Of a stretch of DNA of 64,000 nucleotides, positions 34,314-46,510 are shown piece by piece. The notes under the pieces were generated by a model, which was not told the origin of the DNA, ran no database searches, and saw nothing but the letters and a program-made list of their open reading frames with translations. Numbering within the stretch: the first letter of the stretch is position 1; every line of letters starts with the position of its first letter. A program made the translations under genes and the position numbers. This DNA is from Procambarus clarkii (Eukaryota > Arthropoda > Malacostraca > Decapoda > Cambaridae): positions 9,436,340 through 9,500,339 of the forward strand of contig NC_091228.1 of NCBI RefSeq assembly GCF_040958095.1. Direction: 5' to 3'.

Positions 34314-36838
34314 CTGCAAAACATTATCAGTCTTAATGCCCCTCTTCATATGGCATACCAAACCTGGAACATATTATTGTTTTAGATTTATTAATGGAGG
34401 GGAGAAAATAAGGTTAATGCCATCATTCCACGTTACACATTCTACCAACAGTGTTACAGACCCAATAGCTGGTCATATTTGGGACGGGAAGATGATTAAC
34501 TAGCACCCACCATCCCAGTATATTGAATTAGGTATTTAGTTGTCATACATTGATAGCAGTATTGGTGTTGAGCTCGGCCCGCAAGCTGTTCACACTCGGG
34601 GTCCTTTCCAGACTTTTCTTCTGAACATGAAATTAAAATGTCAGTATTTTTCACATTTTATGTAAGTAAATACACAATTCTAAGACGTGGGACAAAATTT
34701 TAGCAGTGTAGCCTTAAAAATTAATTACAAATAAAATAAAATTGCATCTTTAAAAACGAAACGTGAACAAAAAAATGTTGACTTAAAATTTTGAAACATT
34801 TAAATTGTAACTGATTATTCGTTACGAAGTTGCAAAAACTCACTTTCAATAAATAAAGTTAAAACTTTTCACCACTAATAGGAGAGGCAGATATGGGCTG
34901 ATTATTATCAAACTTTACACATCTGTTGAGTCTGGCGGACTCATTGTGGTACGTACTGTTGCAACTATATTGATTTTGAAGCAAATGAGAAAAAATTCAC
35001 GAATCAATGATAATTTTACTCATTAGCAGATATATATTTCTGCATATGTATATCTAATTTCTTTAGTTAATGCATTTAGTTTTATCTTGTAGCACATTTA
35101 TACACTAAAAGGCATGTATTCGGTATGGCTAATATATGTATACCCTGTATACACAGTATGTTGTATATAATTTAGTATGCCATGTATTGTTGGATATTTC
35201 CAACATCGAATACAGCATTGTTGTATTCTCATTACTTATTACTAACCATACTTAATATTGTAGTAAGTAAATTAACAACTCGTAGAATTCTCATGTACTA
35301 ATAATTCATCTGTGCATTAGGCTAGAATTCTCACGTCACCTGAGGCCAGTATTGCGTCAGATTTCTTTACAGTAAAACACATTATATCCAATTTGTGTGA
35401 GAATTAAATACGATTCTCCATAATTAAAGGATTCTGTATGACAACTGATTGCAGACGAATTGTTCTCTAACTAAAAGCCGAATAGAGCGTTAGAATCATA
35501 GCGTCTACCTCGCGATAGTGTTAACGTCATCAATGAATGCCATGGGGAGACATTAATTCTTCTCCCTTATATATTTACTATTCTTAAATCGGTAAATAAT
35601 AATATTTCGTTCCTCTAAATAATAAACCCGTCCAGTCTTTAAAGTTTCAAGCGCGAATGCGAGAAATATTAATGTTCGTGACAATAATTTGTGTTATGAA
35701 CGTCGACTCGGCGTGGGTTGGAGGGACGCCATCCCCTTCAGTACGTACGCGGACACGTGCAGAGCCGAAAGGAGGCAGAACTGTGCTTACCGTACTCACA
35801 AAAGACGCCATTGCCCAGCAAATCGGGCAGGTGTTATCCATCCTCAGATGAAAGCCGCCACTGTGAGGCGTGAACGACCTTGCAGATAATATTTTCAACT
35901 AGTGCTGGTGTTAAATGAGGGACCCCTAGACTTGGTTCCTGACGACACGTGATCAGCCAGCTTGAAACGCATCACAATCCAGGATAGGTTCACCGGAGCC
36001 TGGGATGCGAAATTACGGCAATCTTAATACTCATACAGTGCCCACAGCTAAGTACCCTTTATTTGATGCATCATTTACAGGTCTAATAATAGCGGGGTGA
36101 TTGTTCGTCAAGCAGCGGGATAAACACCTAATAACAGGTGATTAGAATTCCATCTGTAGATATTAATAATTTTGAATATGAATTGAGTAGTTTAAATCAA
36201 TTGCTACTGGTAGTTATTTATCTTGCAGCTCGAGAGAAGAATTCCTCATGCTGTCTTCTCCATGTTGAACCGTACCACTCGTCAGTGTACCAGACTTGGA
36301 GATTAAGAGGACTTCCATGGTTATCTAAAGGAATCTGCTACAAGCTAAGGCTTATTTCTTTTTATCCATTTACTCGCAATTTGATTTATTCAGAATGTTT
36401 TGATATTAATGTGTGATTTACTGTAACTCATTACTATGCTCATATTCATGTTCTTCTTTATGTGAATGATATTATATTCAGCATTATTTATAGGATTAGA
36501 TTATTATTAATTGAATTAGTGAACGAACCACACTGATTCCTGGACGTACTTACCTCCAGTAATAACCCCCCAATGTAGGTGTTTGAGGGTTTTTTTTTTA
36601 ATAATACAGCCCATTAATTATTCTTATGATCATGCTTTCTAGTTATATCCATAGTCACTGGTTCTCTCTAGAATTTATCTAATGATCTGAAATTCTCAGT
36701 TTCCCTCTTTACTTTAAAAGCGGGTGGTCCTTCGTAATTTAATTTACTAGTTTAATTATTAATTAATCAGAATCAAGCCCAAATATCCCACATGTATAGT
36801 GTATATTTATTATTAATTTATTGCAATAAAAGTCCAGG
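34314..36838. other. A2M intron segment without recognised genes
   Basis: AT-rich intronic sequence. An open frame of 64 codons at 35,657-35,851 (plus) starts with a hydrophobic stretch and overlaps an 83-codon minus-strand frame at 35,647-35,898. Neither resembles a known protein, and overlap on both strands argues against a real exon. Nothing else was recognised. Confidence 0.5.
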
Positions 36839-37219
36839 GCCTTTCTCCTACAACAAGCCACAGTTGTGTCCGCTTACAACAAGTCACAGTTGTGTCCGCC
36901 TACAACAAGCTACAGTTGTGTCCGCCTACAACAAGTCACAGTTGTGTCCGCCTACAACAAGTCACAGTTGTGTCCGCCTACAACAAGCCACAGTTGTGTC
37001 CGCCTACAACAAGCCACAGTTGTGTCCGCCTACAACAAGCCACAGTTGTGTCCGCCTACAACAAGCTACAGTTGTGTCCGCCTACAACAAGCCACAGTTG
37101 TGTCCGCCTACAACAAGCCACAGTTGTGTCCGCCTACAACAAGCTACAGTTGTTGTCCGCCTACAACAAGCCACAGTTGTGTCCGCCTACAACAAGCCAC
37201 AGTTGTGTCCACCTACAAC
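36839..37219 (+). repeat. 26-bp minisatellite, left part
   Basis: Tandem units with core ACAACAAGCCACAGTTGTG followed by TCCGCCT. Each unit contains an ACAAC/GTTGT inverted repeat around an 8-base loop. The array is cut at CTACAAC by the Gypsy element and resumes at 45,974. Open frames here rotate between three phases and are incidental. Confidence 0.95.
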
Positions 37220-38017
37220 TGTTGTAATCCACAAGTTATTAGGAATTATTAGCTAGAGGATAATTACTACAACACTTAACGAATGATGATTGGAAGTACA
37301 TGTAAGTAGACAGACTATGGATCACATATCTAAGAAAGGTCAATGGATTAAGACCGAAGCTGTTCAGCCAAATTAATAATTCCTGGAAAGAGGAATTATT
37401 CTTCGTCAGGCTTCTAGGATCAAGGTTACCGCTCTAGGGATAAGGTTAATCGGATTATACCTTCCTTGAGAGGCGGGGGTGAAATGGTTGAGATAGATGG
37501 CTGACTGGAGTCAGTCTGATTGTGGGAGTTGAACTGGCAAGTCCTCTGGATCCCCGTTTGCGGCAGCAACGAAGTGTAGCAGACTGCTATGCGAGAACCT
37601 GATGTGATCTTAGTGACCAAGTTAAGTCTGCAGTATGTGAGTATTGAATGAAAGACTAACCGGGTGTGGAGCGTTGTAGTAATCATTCCTTATTAGGGAC
37701 TTAGGCGGAAGATACGAGTGTGGGTGGTGATCGTGGAGGTCAAGTGGTCAATGGGTATTGGAATCGTATTGACCTAATAGAGTATGTTAATATGTATTTA
37801 TTTGTCAGAGTCTATTCTTTGTAATTAAATGACAAAACCCGACGGCCTTTAAATACCTTCCATATGTTCATTCATTGTGTTCCAGTACAAGCCGAGTGGT
37901 ACGCCTCAAGGGTCTGGTGTGTGTAGGAGTATAGGTGGTAGTAACGGTTGCTGAGGCAAGGTGTTATGTGTTGTATAATCGCTGTGTTCGGAATGAACCG
38001 GGTTCAGTGTCACGACA
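37220..38017 (+). repeat. 5' LTR of Gypsy element
   Basis: 798 bp, starting TGTTGTAATCC and ending TCACGACA, with near-matching inverted termini (TGTTGT and ACGACA). A TATA-like TTTAAATA lies near 37,848. It is nearly collinear with the 3' LTR. Confidence 0.9.
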
Positions 38018-38040
38018 TATTTGGTGGCAGCGCAAACAGG
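38018..38040 (+). promoter_or_regulatory. Primer-binding site region
   Basis: Immediately after the 5' LTR the sequence reads TATTTGGTGGCAGCGC. TGGTGGCAGC is the position and style of a Gypsy primer-binding site (complement of a tRNA 3' end with CCA). The tRNA was not identified. Confidence 0.6.
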
Positions 38041-38419
38041 TTTGGAACACTTTGAGAGATGAAGGAAGTGTGTTACTGGTTAGTTGGTGAGGGAATGTTC
38101 GGGAATTGGTAGACGTCGGGTTGTGTTCAGGACGGTGGATATTGGAGTGAGGAAGGGAAGGTGTGTGGGCCAGTGAGTGGCCATAGTGGGGTGTGGGGTC
38201 AAGGTGTGTGGCCAAGTGGAGTGGCCACCGTTGTGCGGCAGGGAAAGGTCCCCTAAGGGGTGGAAACAGTAGTGTGGGGAACTGATAAGTGACGTTTGTT
38301 GATGGTGGCTTAAAATTATAAGTGATTCTAGTGAGATTAAGGAAATAAGGCCAAGTAAGGTTACTGTACGGCAAAGCGTCAAGCTGGTTCATACACGAGC
38401 ACATAAGGGGCGAGTAGCT

Positions 38420-39730
38420 ATGACGGGTACGGGTAGTAATAGAAGCGCCAGTGGCCAGGCCACGAGTAATGTCGATCAGGGTGAGAGTGGTGATAACACG
38501 GCGGCGTTGCTTACGGCGCAGGCGGCAGCGTCAGAGACAATTGGGCAGGTTGCACAGTGGTTGAAAAATGTGTTGAGCACGCATGAGACGAGTGGAGACA
38601 TACCCACGTTTTTGGGGCGCCAAACGGGATTCGAAAGGTCAGTTACTGACGGATATTAGAAAATTTTTCTTTGCTCTAGAGAAGGCGACTAGTGTGGGGT
38701 CATGGTCGGATCAGGCAAAGATTGCATTGTCATATTCCAAGGTGAAAGGGGAAGCAAAGACCCTGCTCAACTCGGCGGAAATTAGAGAAATAAATAGTTA
38801 TAGCGAGTTTAAGCAGGAACTGATAGATCATTACGATGTGCAGCACGATGCAGTAGAACTAAAGGCTCAGTTAGCTGCACTTAAACGAGAACCAGGGAAC
38901 AATTAATGGCGTTTGGCCATAGAATAAGACTCTTGGGTGATGTGATTGAGTGGACGGAAACGCAGTTCACGGGGGTAGTAAGAGATTCTATGCAACGGAG
39001 TGTTTTTTTCGGTGCATTACCGCGGGAAAGTGCGTTACACTGCAGGGAAGCTAAGTCTTTTTAAGGAAGCGGTGAAACATGCAGTGTTTGGGCGGAGAAT
39101 AGCCCGACACATAAACTGACAGAGGATGACATTTTCAAAGAAGTGTCCCCTAAGGAACAGGCAAATCTTGCAGACACGCAAAGAGAGACAGGCTCAGCTC
39201 TGGGCCCCCAGTAGCTCAGCCAGTGGAGGATGGACCGCGGCGGGGGTCACACATTCCAAGGGCAAGGGGCGAGGTGCTCCTCGACGTAACAATAATAAGG
39301 GCTGGGAGCCAAGGGTGTTCCAGGGACACAATACGAGTGGGGGTGTCGTTGGGGACCCCATCAGGGTACTCGTGGGCAGCGAGGAGGCTATAATCAAGGG
39401 GCACGTGGAGGCAGGTTCACTCCTGCTCCACAACGATATACAGCCTGCTCAGGGAGCAACAGGAATATACCACCAGAACCAGGGTACCGGTAGAGGGTAT
39501 CCCCGGGGAACGGGGTACACTGCAGGTAAACACGAGCCAGAACGACCTAAGCAGACCAAAGTGTGTAAGCTGTGTGGTGACGGTAGTCACTTGGCCTGGC
39601 AGTGTAAGCTTTTTGTTCCGCCTAATTACCCAGTGTGTACAGTAGGGGGTGGCGGACAGTGGTTGTGTACCGTCGGGTCGGGTCATCCCATAAAGGTGCA
39701 TTTACGGTTAAAGGGGCACTATCTATACAG
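38420..39730 (+). pseudogene. Gypsy gag remnant with CCHC zinc knuckle
   Basis: Gag forms the particle that packages element RNA. A first frame (38,420-38,659) is followed by a second (38,583-38,906) with a typical helical gag core (ALSYSKVKGEAKTLL, EFKQELIDHYD). After stops and shifts near 38,906-39,063, a third frame (39,126-39,773) is glycine- and arginine-rich and carries CKLCGDGSHLAWQC at about 39,564-39,605. This is a C-x2-C-x4-H-x4-C knuckle. At least three frame breaks make it non-functional as read. Confidence 0.8.
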
Positions 39731-39732
39731 CC

Positions 39733-39987
39733 TTGGTGGACACCGGTGCTTCCGTGTCCATCATGAGTCGTAGCGTGTTAGGATCAGACGTCAGGCTGAT
39801 ACCGAACAACAGGAGATTAACGGCGGTGGGGGATAATGCGTTGCGGGTGTTGGGTGAGACAACTGTGGATTTCCAGCTAGAAGATAGATGGTTTAAACAT
39901 AGTTTTGTAGTAATACAGGATATAGGGCTGAAACATACCACATTATCCTGGGAATTGATTTCCTCAAAAAATACTCATGTACCATAG
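39733..39987 (+). pseudogene. Gypsy aspartic protease
   Basis: LVDTGASVSIM begins at 39,733 and contains the D-T-G active-site triad of retroviral-type aspartic proteases, which work as dimers to cut the polyprotein. The second conserved region is visible (VVIQDIGLK). The frame differs from the preceding gag frame by a shift near 39,730. The family's I-L-G-x-D-F end lies in another frame after 39,945, so the 3' part is broken too. Confidence 0.75.
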
Positions 39988-40207
39988 CGTTCAGCGCAAG
40001 GGGGAATAAATTGGTATGTGGGGGTCAAGCGGTAGAACGTTAACAAGGTGAGGAGTAGAGAAGGAGTAGCAGTAGTGAGGGGTAACTGTGGTAACTCGGC
40101 TGGGGACCAGAATATACAGTGGGCAGTCACGGTACCCAAGGATGTCACCATTCCGGGAGAAGCATCCTTAGTGATTAAAATGGCATGTAAAGCCAAGGGA
40201 GTAGACG

Positions 40208-41780
40208 TTGTTGCAAATTGAGCCATTGGATAATCCAGCAGGGTTGGTGATAATGGAGACTATTGAAGACATAAATGAAGGGGTAATTCGGTTGAGGGTT
40301 TTTAATCCCTCTCGGTGGCCAGTCACCTTGAGTAAGCATGCACAGGTAGCGTGGGGGCACCCTGTGGAGGAGATTATTGCAGCCATGTCAGTAAGACAGA
40401 GTGAGGGCGACGATGATAGAATGGATAAATTAATGGGAATAGTGGATAGGATGTCCATGGAAAGGGAGGTTAAGGAAGCCTTAAGGGGCTTAGTCAGGGA
40501 GTTCCCGGATGTTTTTGTTGTTGAGAGGGGAACCCCCAGGGTGCATTACTCAAGGAGCACATAGAATTGACGTAGAGGGATACACATCCAGTATATACGA
40601 GAGCATATAGCATACCAGTGGCACACCAGAGGGAGGTGAAAGAGGAGATAAGCCAGCTAAGGGAGCATGATATCATTGAACCATCCAGTTCACCGTGGCA
40701 CAGCCCTCTCGTAGTAGTCAGGAAAAAGAATGGGGGAGTGAGGTTATGCGTAAGATTTCCGCAGAATAAACAAGCTGACGAAAGACGAAGCCTACCCATT
40801 ACCTAACATACAGGACACATTGACACACTTGAAGGGTACACAATATTTTACCACATTAGACCTACTCATGGGTATCACCAGATACCGCTGGAGGAAGAGT
40901 CGAGGGAAATCACAGCGTTTAGTGCGTGCAACGAGCTCTGGCAATATAAACGACTTCCTTTCGGGTTGAAGTCAGCACCTGCTGTGTTCAGTAGGCTAAT
41001 GATGAGTGTATTATCGGGGTTGATAGGTCCCACAGCGTTGCTGTACCTCGATGACGTAATCGTGCTGGGAAAGTCATTAGAGGAGCACATGCATAATTTG
41101 AGGAACTCTTGCTAAGGCTGAGGTCACACAACCTCAAAGTGAATTTCGAAAAATGCAGTTTTTTTGGAGAATCGGTAACATTCCTGGTCATACAGTGGGC
41201 CGGATGGGTATCAGTCCATTGCCAGGATAAAACCAGGGATATTCAAGAGTTCCCAGTTCCACAGAACAAGAAAGAGTGCAAATCTTTCCTGGGGTTGGTT
41301 AGCTATTATCGACGATTTATTAAAGATTTTTCAAAAATTGCAAGACCATTACATCAGATAAGTGGGACTTGCAGAGTTCGTGTGGGGGAGGAACCACAGC
41401 AGGCGTTCCAGGTACTGAGGGCTGCTGTCAGCTCTCGCAGTATCTTGGCGCACCCAGATTTTAGCAAACCGTTTCTGGTGTATGGCGGATGCTTCTGGCG
41501 CAGCGATAGGTGGTGTGGTAGCTCAGGTGGATGAGCGAGGACGGGAGCGTCCCATTGCATTTTGTTCACGAGTACTATGTCCTGCAGAGAGGAACTATAG
41601 TACGATTGAGAGGGAAGCGCTAGCGATCACATTCATATTACAACGGAACCGGTACATCTTGCTTGGACATGAAATTTGGCTCAGAAGCGATCACAAACCC
41701 CTTAAGTATGTGTTCGAGTCCAAGGAAGCCTTGTCAGCGACTGGCACGGTGGGTTACCTCGCTCTCAGAGTTTAACATTA
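40208..41780 (+). pseudogene. Gypsy reverse transcriptase and RNase H
   Basis: Reverse transcriptase motifs are scattered over several frames. They include SPWHSPLVVVRKKNGGVRLCV (40,692-40,754) and LYLDDVIVLGK with the catalytic Y-L-D-D at 41,044-41,055. The connection region has SFLGLVSYYRRFIKDFS near 41,286-41,335. RNase H follows with DASGAAIGG (about 41,488) and STIEREALAI, plus SDHKPLKYVF. Breaks occur near 40,564, 40,780, 41,110 and 41,480. Together these enzymes would copy element RNA into DNA; this copy cannot encode them intact. Confidence 0.85.
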
Positions 41781-42049
41781 CAAACTTTGAACATGTACCA
41801 GGGAAAAGCAATGTGGTCGCTGACGCATTGTCAAGGTGTCACAATGTAGCAGTGGTGAGTGAAAGGGGGGAGGAAGATGTTGTCGTGGAATGTGAGGGAG
41901 TTGATACGAAGTCAGGAAGGTCACCCCCTGTGGGGGGAGGTAAGGAAGTTTTTGAGGGGTCAGCGTGCGGAGTTGAGGAAGACACTTCAAGCACCAGTGG
42001 ATTGAGTTTGTGGTTGAAGATGAGGTGTTGTAATCAATCTTGGTAGGGT

Positions 42050-42940
42050 TTCGGGTATACGGTCTGAACCAGTATACCAGGCAGTCTTGACACCGGAGTT
42101 CCAGAGGACTGCAATGTATCTGTGTCATAACATCCCAGCAGCAGGCCAATGGAGGGGGAGTCCAAGAAGTTGCAGAGGGGCACGTCAAAGGTTCTATTGG
42201 CCATCCATGGGTAAAGATATCAAGGTCTATGTAGCCTCTTGTGACAGTTGTCTGAGGTACAAGGCACATAGGTTGGGTGGCCTCCGGCCACCTTTGCGTA
42301 GGTGGCCGGAGGCGAGTACTCCCTTCGAGAGAGTACACATAGATCTCATTGGCCGCTACCACAAGCTCATTCAGGGTCGAGGTACATATTGTAGCAGTGG
42401 ATGCACTCACACGGTTCACTGTGGTGAGTGCACTCCGTTCTAAGTCGGCAGAGGATGTGACCCAGGCCATGGTGGAAAGTGTGTTAACCAGGTTTGGGGC
42501 TCCTCACCAAGTTGTGTCAGACCAAGGGTCAGAGTTTATCAATCAAGTATTTCAAAGCATCGCGAGTGTGTATCATTCAAACATACTCCAGTGCTGGCAT
42601 ATCGGACCATCGGCGAATGGTTTGTTGAAAGACACAATGCTGAAGTAATCAGTATTCTGCGGCATTTGGCTGCAGATGATGTGCTTGCATGGGATCAGAG
42701 TTTGTCGATGGTGGAGTCGGCGCTCAACACGGCGTTCAATAGGTCGGTGGGAGAAACCCCGCATTTTTTGTTGCATGGATTCGATCCCCGACTTCCGTTC
42801 ACGACGTTCACAAGCAAGCAACCGCCATGCTATGCGTTTAGACTCAGAAGTGTTGTCTGTTGGCGAGCAACCAAGGCATTTGACTTGGTGAAACTACATT
42901 TAAGAAAGTCGACAGAGGTAGCAGAGGCATATTATTAATG
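42050..42940 (+). pseudogene. Gypsy integrase
   Basis: The N-terminal zinc-binding part includes ARQRFYWPSMGKDIK and CDSC (about 42,180-42,260). The catalytic core shows VHIDLIGRY (first Asp), VVSDQGSEFIN (second Asp, about 42,510) and WFVERHNAEV (Glu, about 42,620). These are the D,D,E triad in three frames. A C-terminal ETPHFLLHGFDPRLPF segment is typical of Gypsy integrase. Frame breaks lie near 42,380, 42,443 and 42,590. The enzyme would insert the DNA copy into the genome. Confidence 0.85.
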
Positions 42941-43378
42941 CGCGGAACAAGGTCCAAGACAAAGGTGATCAATGAAGGTGATAGGGTATTGTGAAGCAGA
43001 TGCACGCTCAGGCAGAAGGTAAGTTGCACCCAAGTTTGTGGGCCATGTCGGGTAATTAGCAAAAAGAATGCAGAAGTTAAGGTTAAGGTGCTAAACACAG
43101 GGCATGTGTTCTCCTGTCACCAGACCGCGTCTATACACTGACCGGTCAGGCAAGTGAAGAGCCATACCCTACGGAGAGTGGTGCCAGGGGAGAGCACACC
43201 AGCGGCTTGAGAAACATAGGTAGGGGTACGAGGAGTTGGCAATCAAGGGTAGATAACACAGAACAGCCTTCGCAGGGACTGGGGACAAGGTCCACAGGCG
43301 ACGGTAACACATCGCTATCCGACCCGCTCTCGTGGGGTCATGAACACAGAAGGAGCATAGTATGTACTGTAGAGTAGT

Positions 43379-43616
43379 GCATGGCCATGGTAGTTTTTGT
43401 AGAGTGTGGGGTAGTGTGTAGAGTGCGGTGTTGAGTGGTGCATGGGCATGGTAGTTTTGTAGAGTGTGGGGTAGTGTGTAGAGTGCGGTGTTGAAGTGGT
43501 GCATGGCATGGTAGTTTTGTAGAGTGTGGGGTAGTGTGTGAGTGCGGTGTTGAGTGGTGCATGGGCATGGTAGTTTTGTAGAGTGTGGGGTAGTGTGTAG
43601 GAGTGTGGTGTAGAGT
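43379..43616. repeat. 60-bp tandem repeat inside the Gypsy 3' region, about 4 copies
   Basis: Units contain GTAGAGTGTGGGGTAGTGTG and GGTAGTTTTGTAGAG. They lie downstream of integrase, where other elements may carry an envelope gene or untranslated region. Confidence 0.9.
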
Positions 43617-45170
43617 AGCATGTGTAGTGTTGTGGCGTTTGGACGCCTGGTATGGAGTGTGGTGTTGTGGAGTGCATTAGCGGCACAGGGAGGCCAGGTG
43701 GTGGTGGGTACGGTGAGTATCGGTGTAATGAGTCAGGTGCGTCAGGACGCAGAGCCTGGCTGTTGAGAGACGTGGTGTTATAATGAGGTCATCAGTGGTT
43801 GGGTTGACCAGAGGTGATGGTGTGTCGGCAGTGGGTAAGTGTTATGGATAAGATTATAATGTAGAATTTTCAAAATTCAGGTGTTGGTGGTTGCAAGTGG
43901 ACGATGCGAAGTAGATATACTAATTTCTTATTAAGTTGTTACAGAATCTCGCTAGAGGCGAGCCAGTGGCAGTATGATGTTTTAGTGACATAACTGTGAA
44001 ATTATTTTAATGAGGTATTTATTGTGATAATGTATGTGTATGTATATACTGTATATTACCTCATCGGCACCATTACTGAGTGTTAGGCTTGAGAAGGTCC
44101 CCCGGGATCATGTCACAGAGCTTCAGGTAGAGTAGAAGGGAAGCTATGAGGCTACACTCAGTTATTCTAGGAAAAAAAGGGGGGAGGAAGTGAAGCCAAC
44201 GTGACGTTATAGGCGAAATTCGCCCCCTGACATCAAAGCAGGGATAAGGGCCAGCTGCAATGGTTTTTGCAGCTGCGCTCAGGCTATATACGGGGAGAGA
44301 GTAAGGAGCGAGGGGGTTATGTAATAAATGTGGATCGAGCCAGGGGGCTCCGAGGGAATATTTTGCAGGTACAGCGGTCGGGAAGGAGTGAATACAGGTG
44401 GACACACTCTGGCGGATTGGCCTAGACCAGAGAGCTGTGAGGGATCTACAGCGTTCTGGGATTGGTGCCTGGAACGAGACGTCAGCACAGACCAAAGGGA
44501 ACATGACCCTGGGGTAGGAATCTCCGTTGCTCTGGAGGCCAGGATCACGTTAGCTCAGAGCAACGATGGGACATTGACAACATTCACCAGGCTGGACAGC
44601 CTGGTTTTGTCTGGGTCATGGAGGATCTATGACCTAGCAACCATGGGACACGAAGACAAGAGAAGTGATGCTGCCAATTGTGGAGGAGGCCAGTGAAACA
44701 TTGTGTGATCATTGTAAGCCTTATGTCAACAGTACAGGGCAAGATGTTAAATTATAATTAACTTATTACTAAGGATGAAGAACCTTAGATATATATGTGT
44801 TGTGTATATATTAATGACTAGTGTCATTTCTGTTTAAGTGCCAGCCATTCTGGTCAATGTAATTTTATGTTTATGTTTGTATGTAATTATCATGTCAGCA
44901 GTTTAGGTATATGTGCATTGCTGGAGATGGGAAAAATTATTACAGACTATTTAAACCTGTGATATGATGTGAATAAAATGTATATGTTGGAGAAGTGTTG
45001 TGAGTCATGTCGGGGAAAATTTTAATTTATTTCATCGTGTGTATAATGAACTTATTGGATGATTTCTTAGTTGTACACATATGGTGGGTGCATCCTCCAG
45101 GTCCTTGCACTAATGGAACCATTGCAATGGATGCATATGGGGACATATGCGTGTTTAAGGAGGGGAGTGT
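43617..45170 (+). other. Gypsy 3' internal region without recognised gene
   Basis: A 122-codon open frame at 44,328-44,696 has no recognisable domain. A TATA-like CTATATAC is at about 44,284 and an AATAAA at about 44,972, so it has transcript-like signals of its own. A purine-rich tract AAGGAGGGGAG (45,157-45,167) just before the 3' LTR is the likely polypurine tract for plus-strand priming. Confidence 0.55.
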
Positions 45171-45973
45171 TGTTGTAACCCACGAGTTATGTAGGAATTA
45201 TTAGCTAGAGGATCATTACTACAACACTTAACGAATTATGATTGGAAGTACATGTAAGTAGACAGACTATGGATCACATATCTAAGAAAGGTCAATGGAT
45301 TAAGACCGAAGCTGTTTAGCCAAATTAATAATTCCTGCAAAGAGGAATTATTCTTTGTCAGGCTTCTAGGATCAAGGTTACCGCTCTAGGGATAAGGTTA
45401 ATCCGCATTATACCTTCCTTGAGAGGCGGGGTGAAATGGTTGAGATAGATGCCTGACTGGAGTCAGTCTGATTGTGGGAGTTGAACTGGCAAGTCCTCTG
45501 GATCCCCGTTTGCGGCAGCAACGAAGTGTAGCAGACAGCTATGCGAGCACCTGATGTGATCTTAGTGACCAAGTTAAGTCCTGCAGTATGTGAGTATTGA
45601 ATGAAACACTACCGGGTGTGGAGCGTTGTAGTAATCATTCCGTATTAGGGACTTAGGCGGAAGTTACGAGTGTGGGTGGTGATTCGCCGGAGGTCAAGTG
45701 ATCTATGGGTATTGGAATCGTATTGACCTAATAGAGTATGTTAATATGTATTTATTTGTCAGAGTCTATTCTTTGTAATTAAATGACAAAACCCGACGGC
45801 CTTTAAATACCTTCCATATGTTCATTCATTGTGTTCCAGTACAAACCGAGTGGTACGCCTCAAGGGTCTGGTGTATGTAGGAGTATAGGTGGTAGTAACG
45901 GTTGCTGAGGCAAGGTGTTTATGTGTTGTATAATCGCTGTGTTCGGAATGAACCGGGGTTCAGCATCACGACA
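45171..45973 (+). repeat. 3' LTR of Gypsy element
   Basis: 803 bp, starting TGTTGTAACCC and ending ATCACGACA. It is collinear with the 5' LTR with scattered substitutions and small indels. It is followed by the second CAAC and the resumed 26-bp array. Confidence 0.9.
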
Positions 45974-46510
45974 CAACAAGCCACAGTTGTGTCCGCCTAC
46001 AACAAGCTACAATTGTGGCCCGCCTACAACAAGCCACAGTTGTGTCCACCTACAACAAGCCACAGTTGTGTCCGCCTTCAACAAGCCACAGTTGTGTCCG
46101 CCTACAACAAGCCCAGTTGTGTCCGCCTACAACAAGCCAGAGTTGTGTCCGCCTACAACAAGCCACAGTTGTGTCCGCCTACAACAAGGTACAATTGTGG
46201 CCGCCTACAACAAGCCACAGTTGTGCCTGCCTACAACAAGCCACAGTTGTGTCCGCCTACAACAAGCCACAGTTGTGTCCGCCTACAACAAGCCACAGTT
46301 GTGTCCGCCTACAACAAGCCACAGTTGTGTCCGCCTACTACAAGCCACAGTTGTGTCCGCCTACAACAAGCCACAGTTGTGTCCGCCTACAACAAGCCAC
46401 AGTTGTGTCCGCCTACAACAAGCCACAGTTGTGTCTGCCTACAACAAGCCACAGTTGTGTCCGCCTACAATAAGCCACAGTTGTGTCCACCTACAACAAG
46501 CCACAGTTGA
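45974..46510 (+). repeat. 26-bp minisatellite, right part
   Basis: Continuation of the array at 36,839-37,219 after the Gypsy insertion. About 20 units, including variants with CAATTGTGG for CAGTTGTGT. Confidence 0.95.

Larger units (their letters stand above)
37220..45973 (+). mobile_element. Ty3/Gypsy-type LTR retrotransposon, degenerate, 8.75 kb
   Basis: Two LTRs (37,220-38,017 and 45,171-45,973) flank a gag-pol region with protease, reverse transcriptase, RNase H and integrase in Gypsy order. The element sits inside the 26-bp array, with CAAC on each side (37,216-37,219 and 45,974-45,977) as target duplication. Many frameshifts break gag and pol. No envelope-like gene was seen; the about 2 kb between integrase and the 3' LTR has a tandem repeat and no recognisable domain. 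It lies antisense to the A2M gene, in the intron between exons c and d. By eye the LTRs differ by a few percent, so it is not a very recent insertion unless sequence errors inflate this. Confidence 0.92.

Noticed and set aside
35647-35898. Overlapping small frames on both strands as a short secreted peptide gene
   Set aside because: There is no domain, no splice or promoter support, and open on both strands by chance is plausible at this length.
36792-37256. Cysteine/glutamine-rich 154-codon frame (and 45,902-46,510) as a repeat protein
   Set aside because: These are read-throughs of the 26-bp minisatellite; the three frames rotate into each other.
43840-45003. Nested solo LTR inside the Gypsy 3' region
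   Set aside because: TATA and AATAAA are present, but no TG...CA termini or target duplication could be found.
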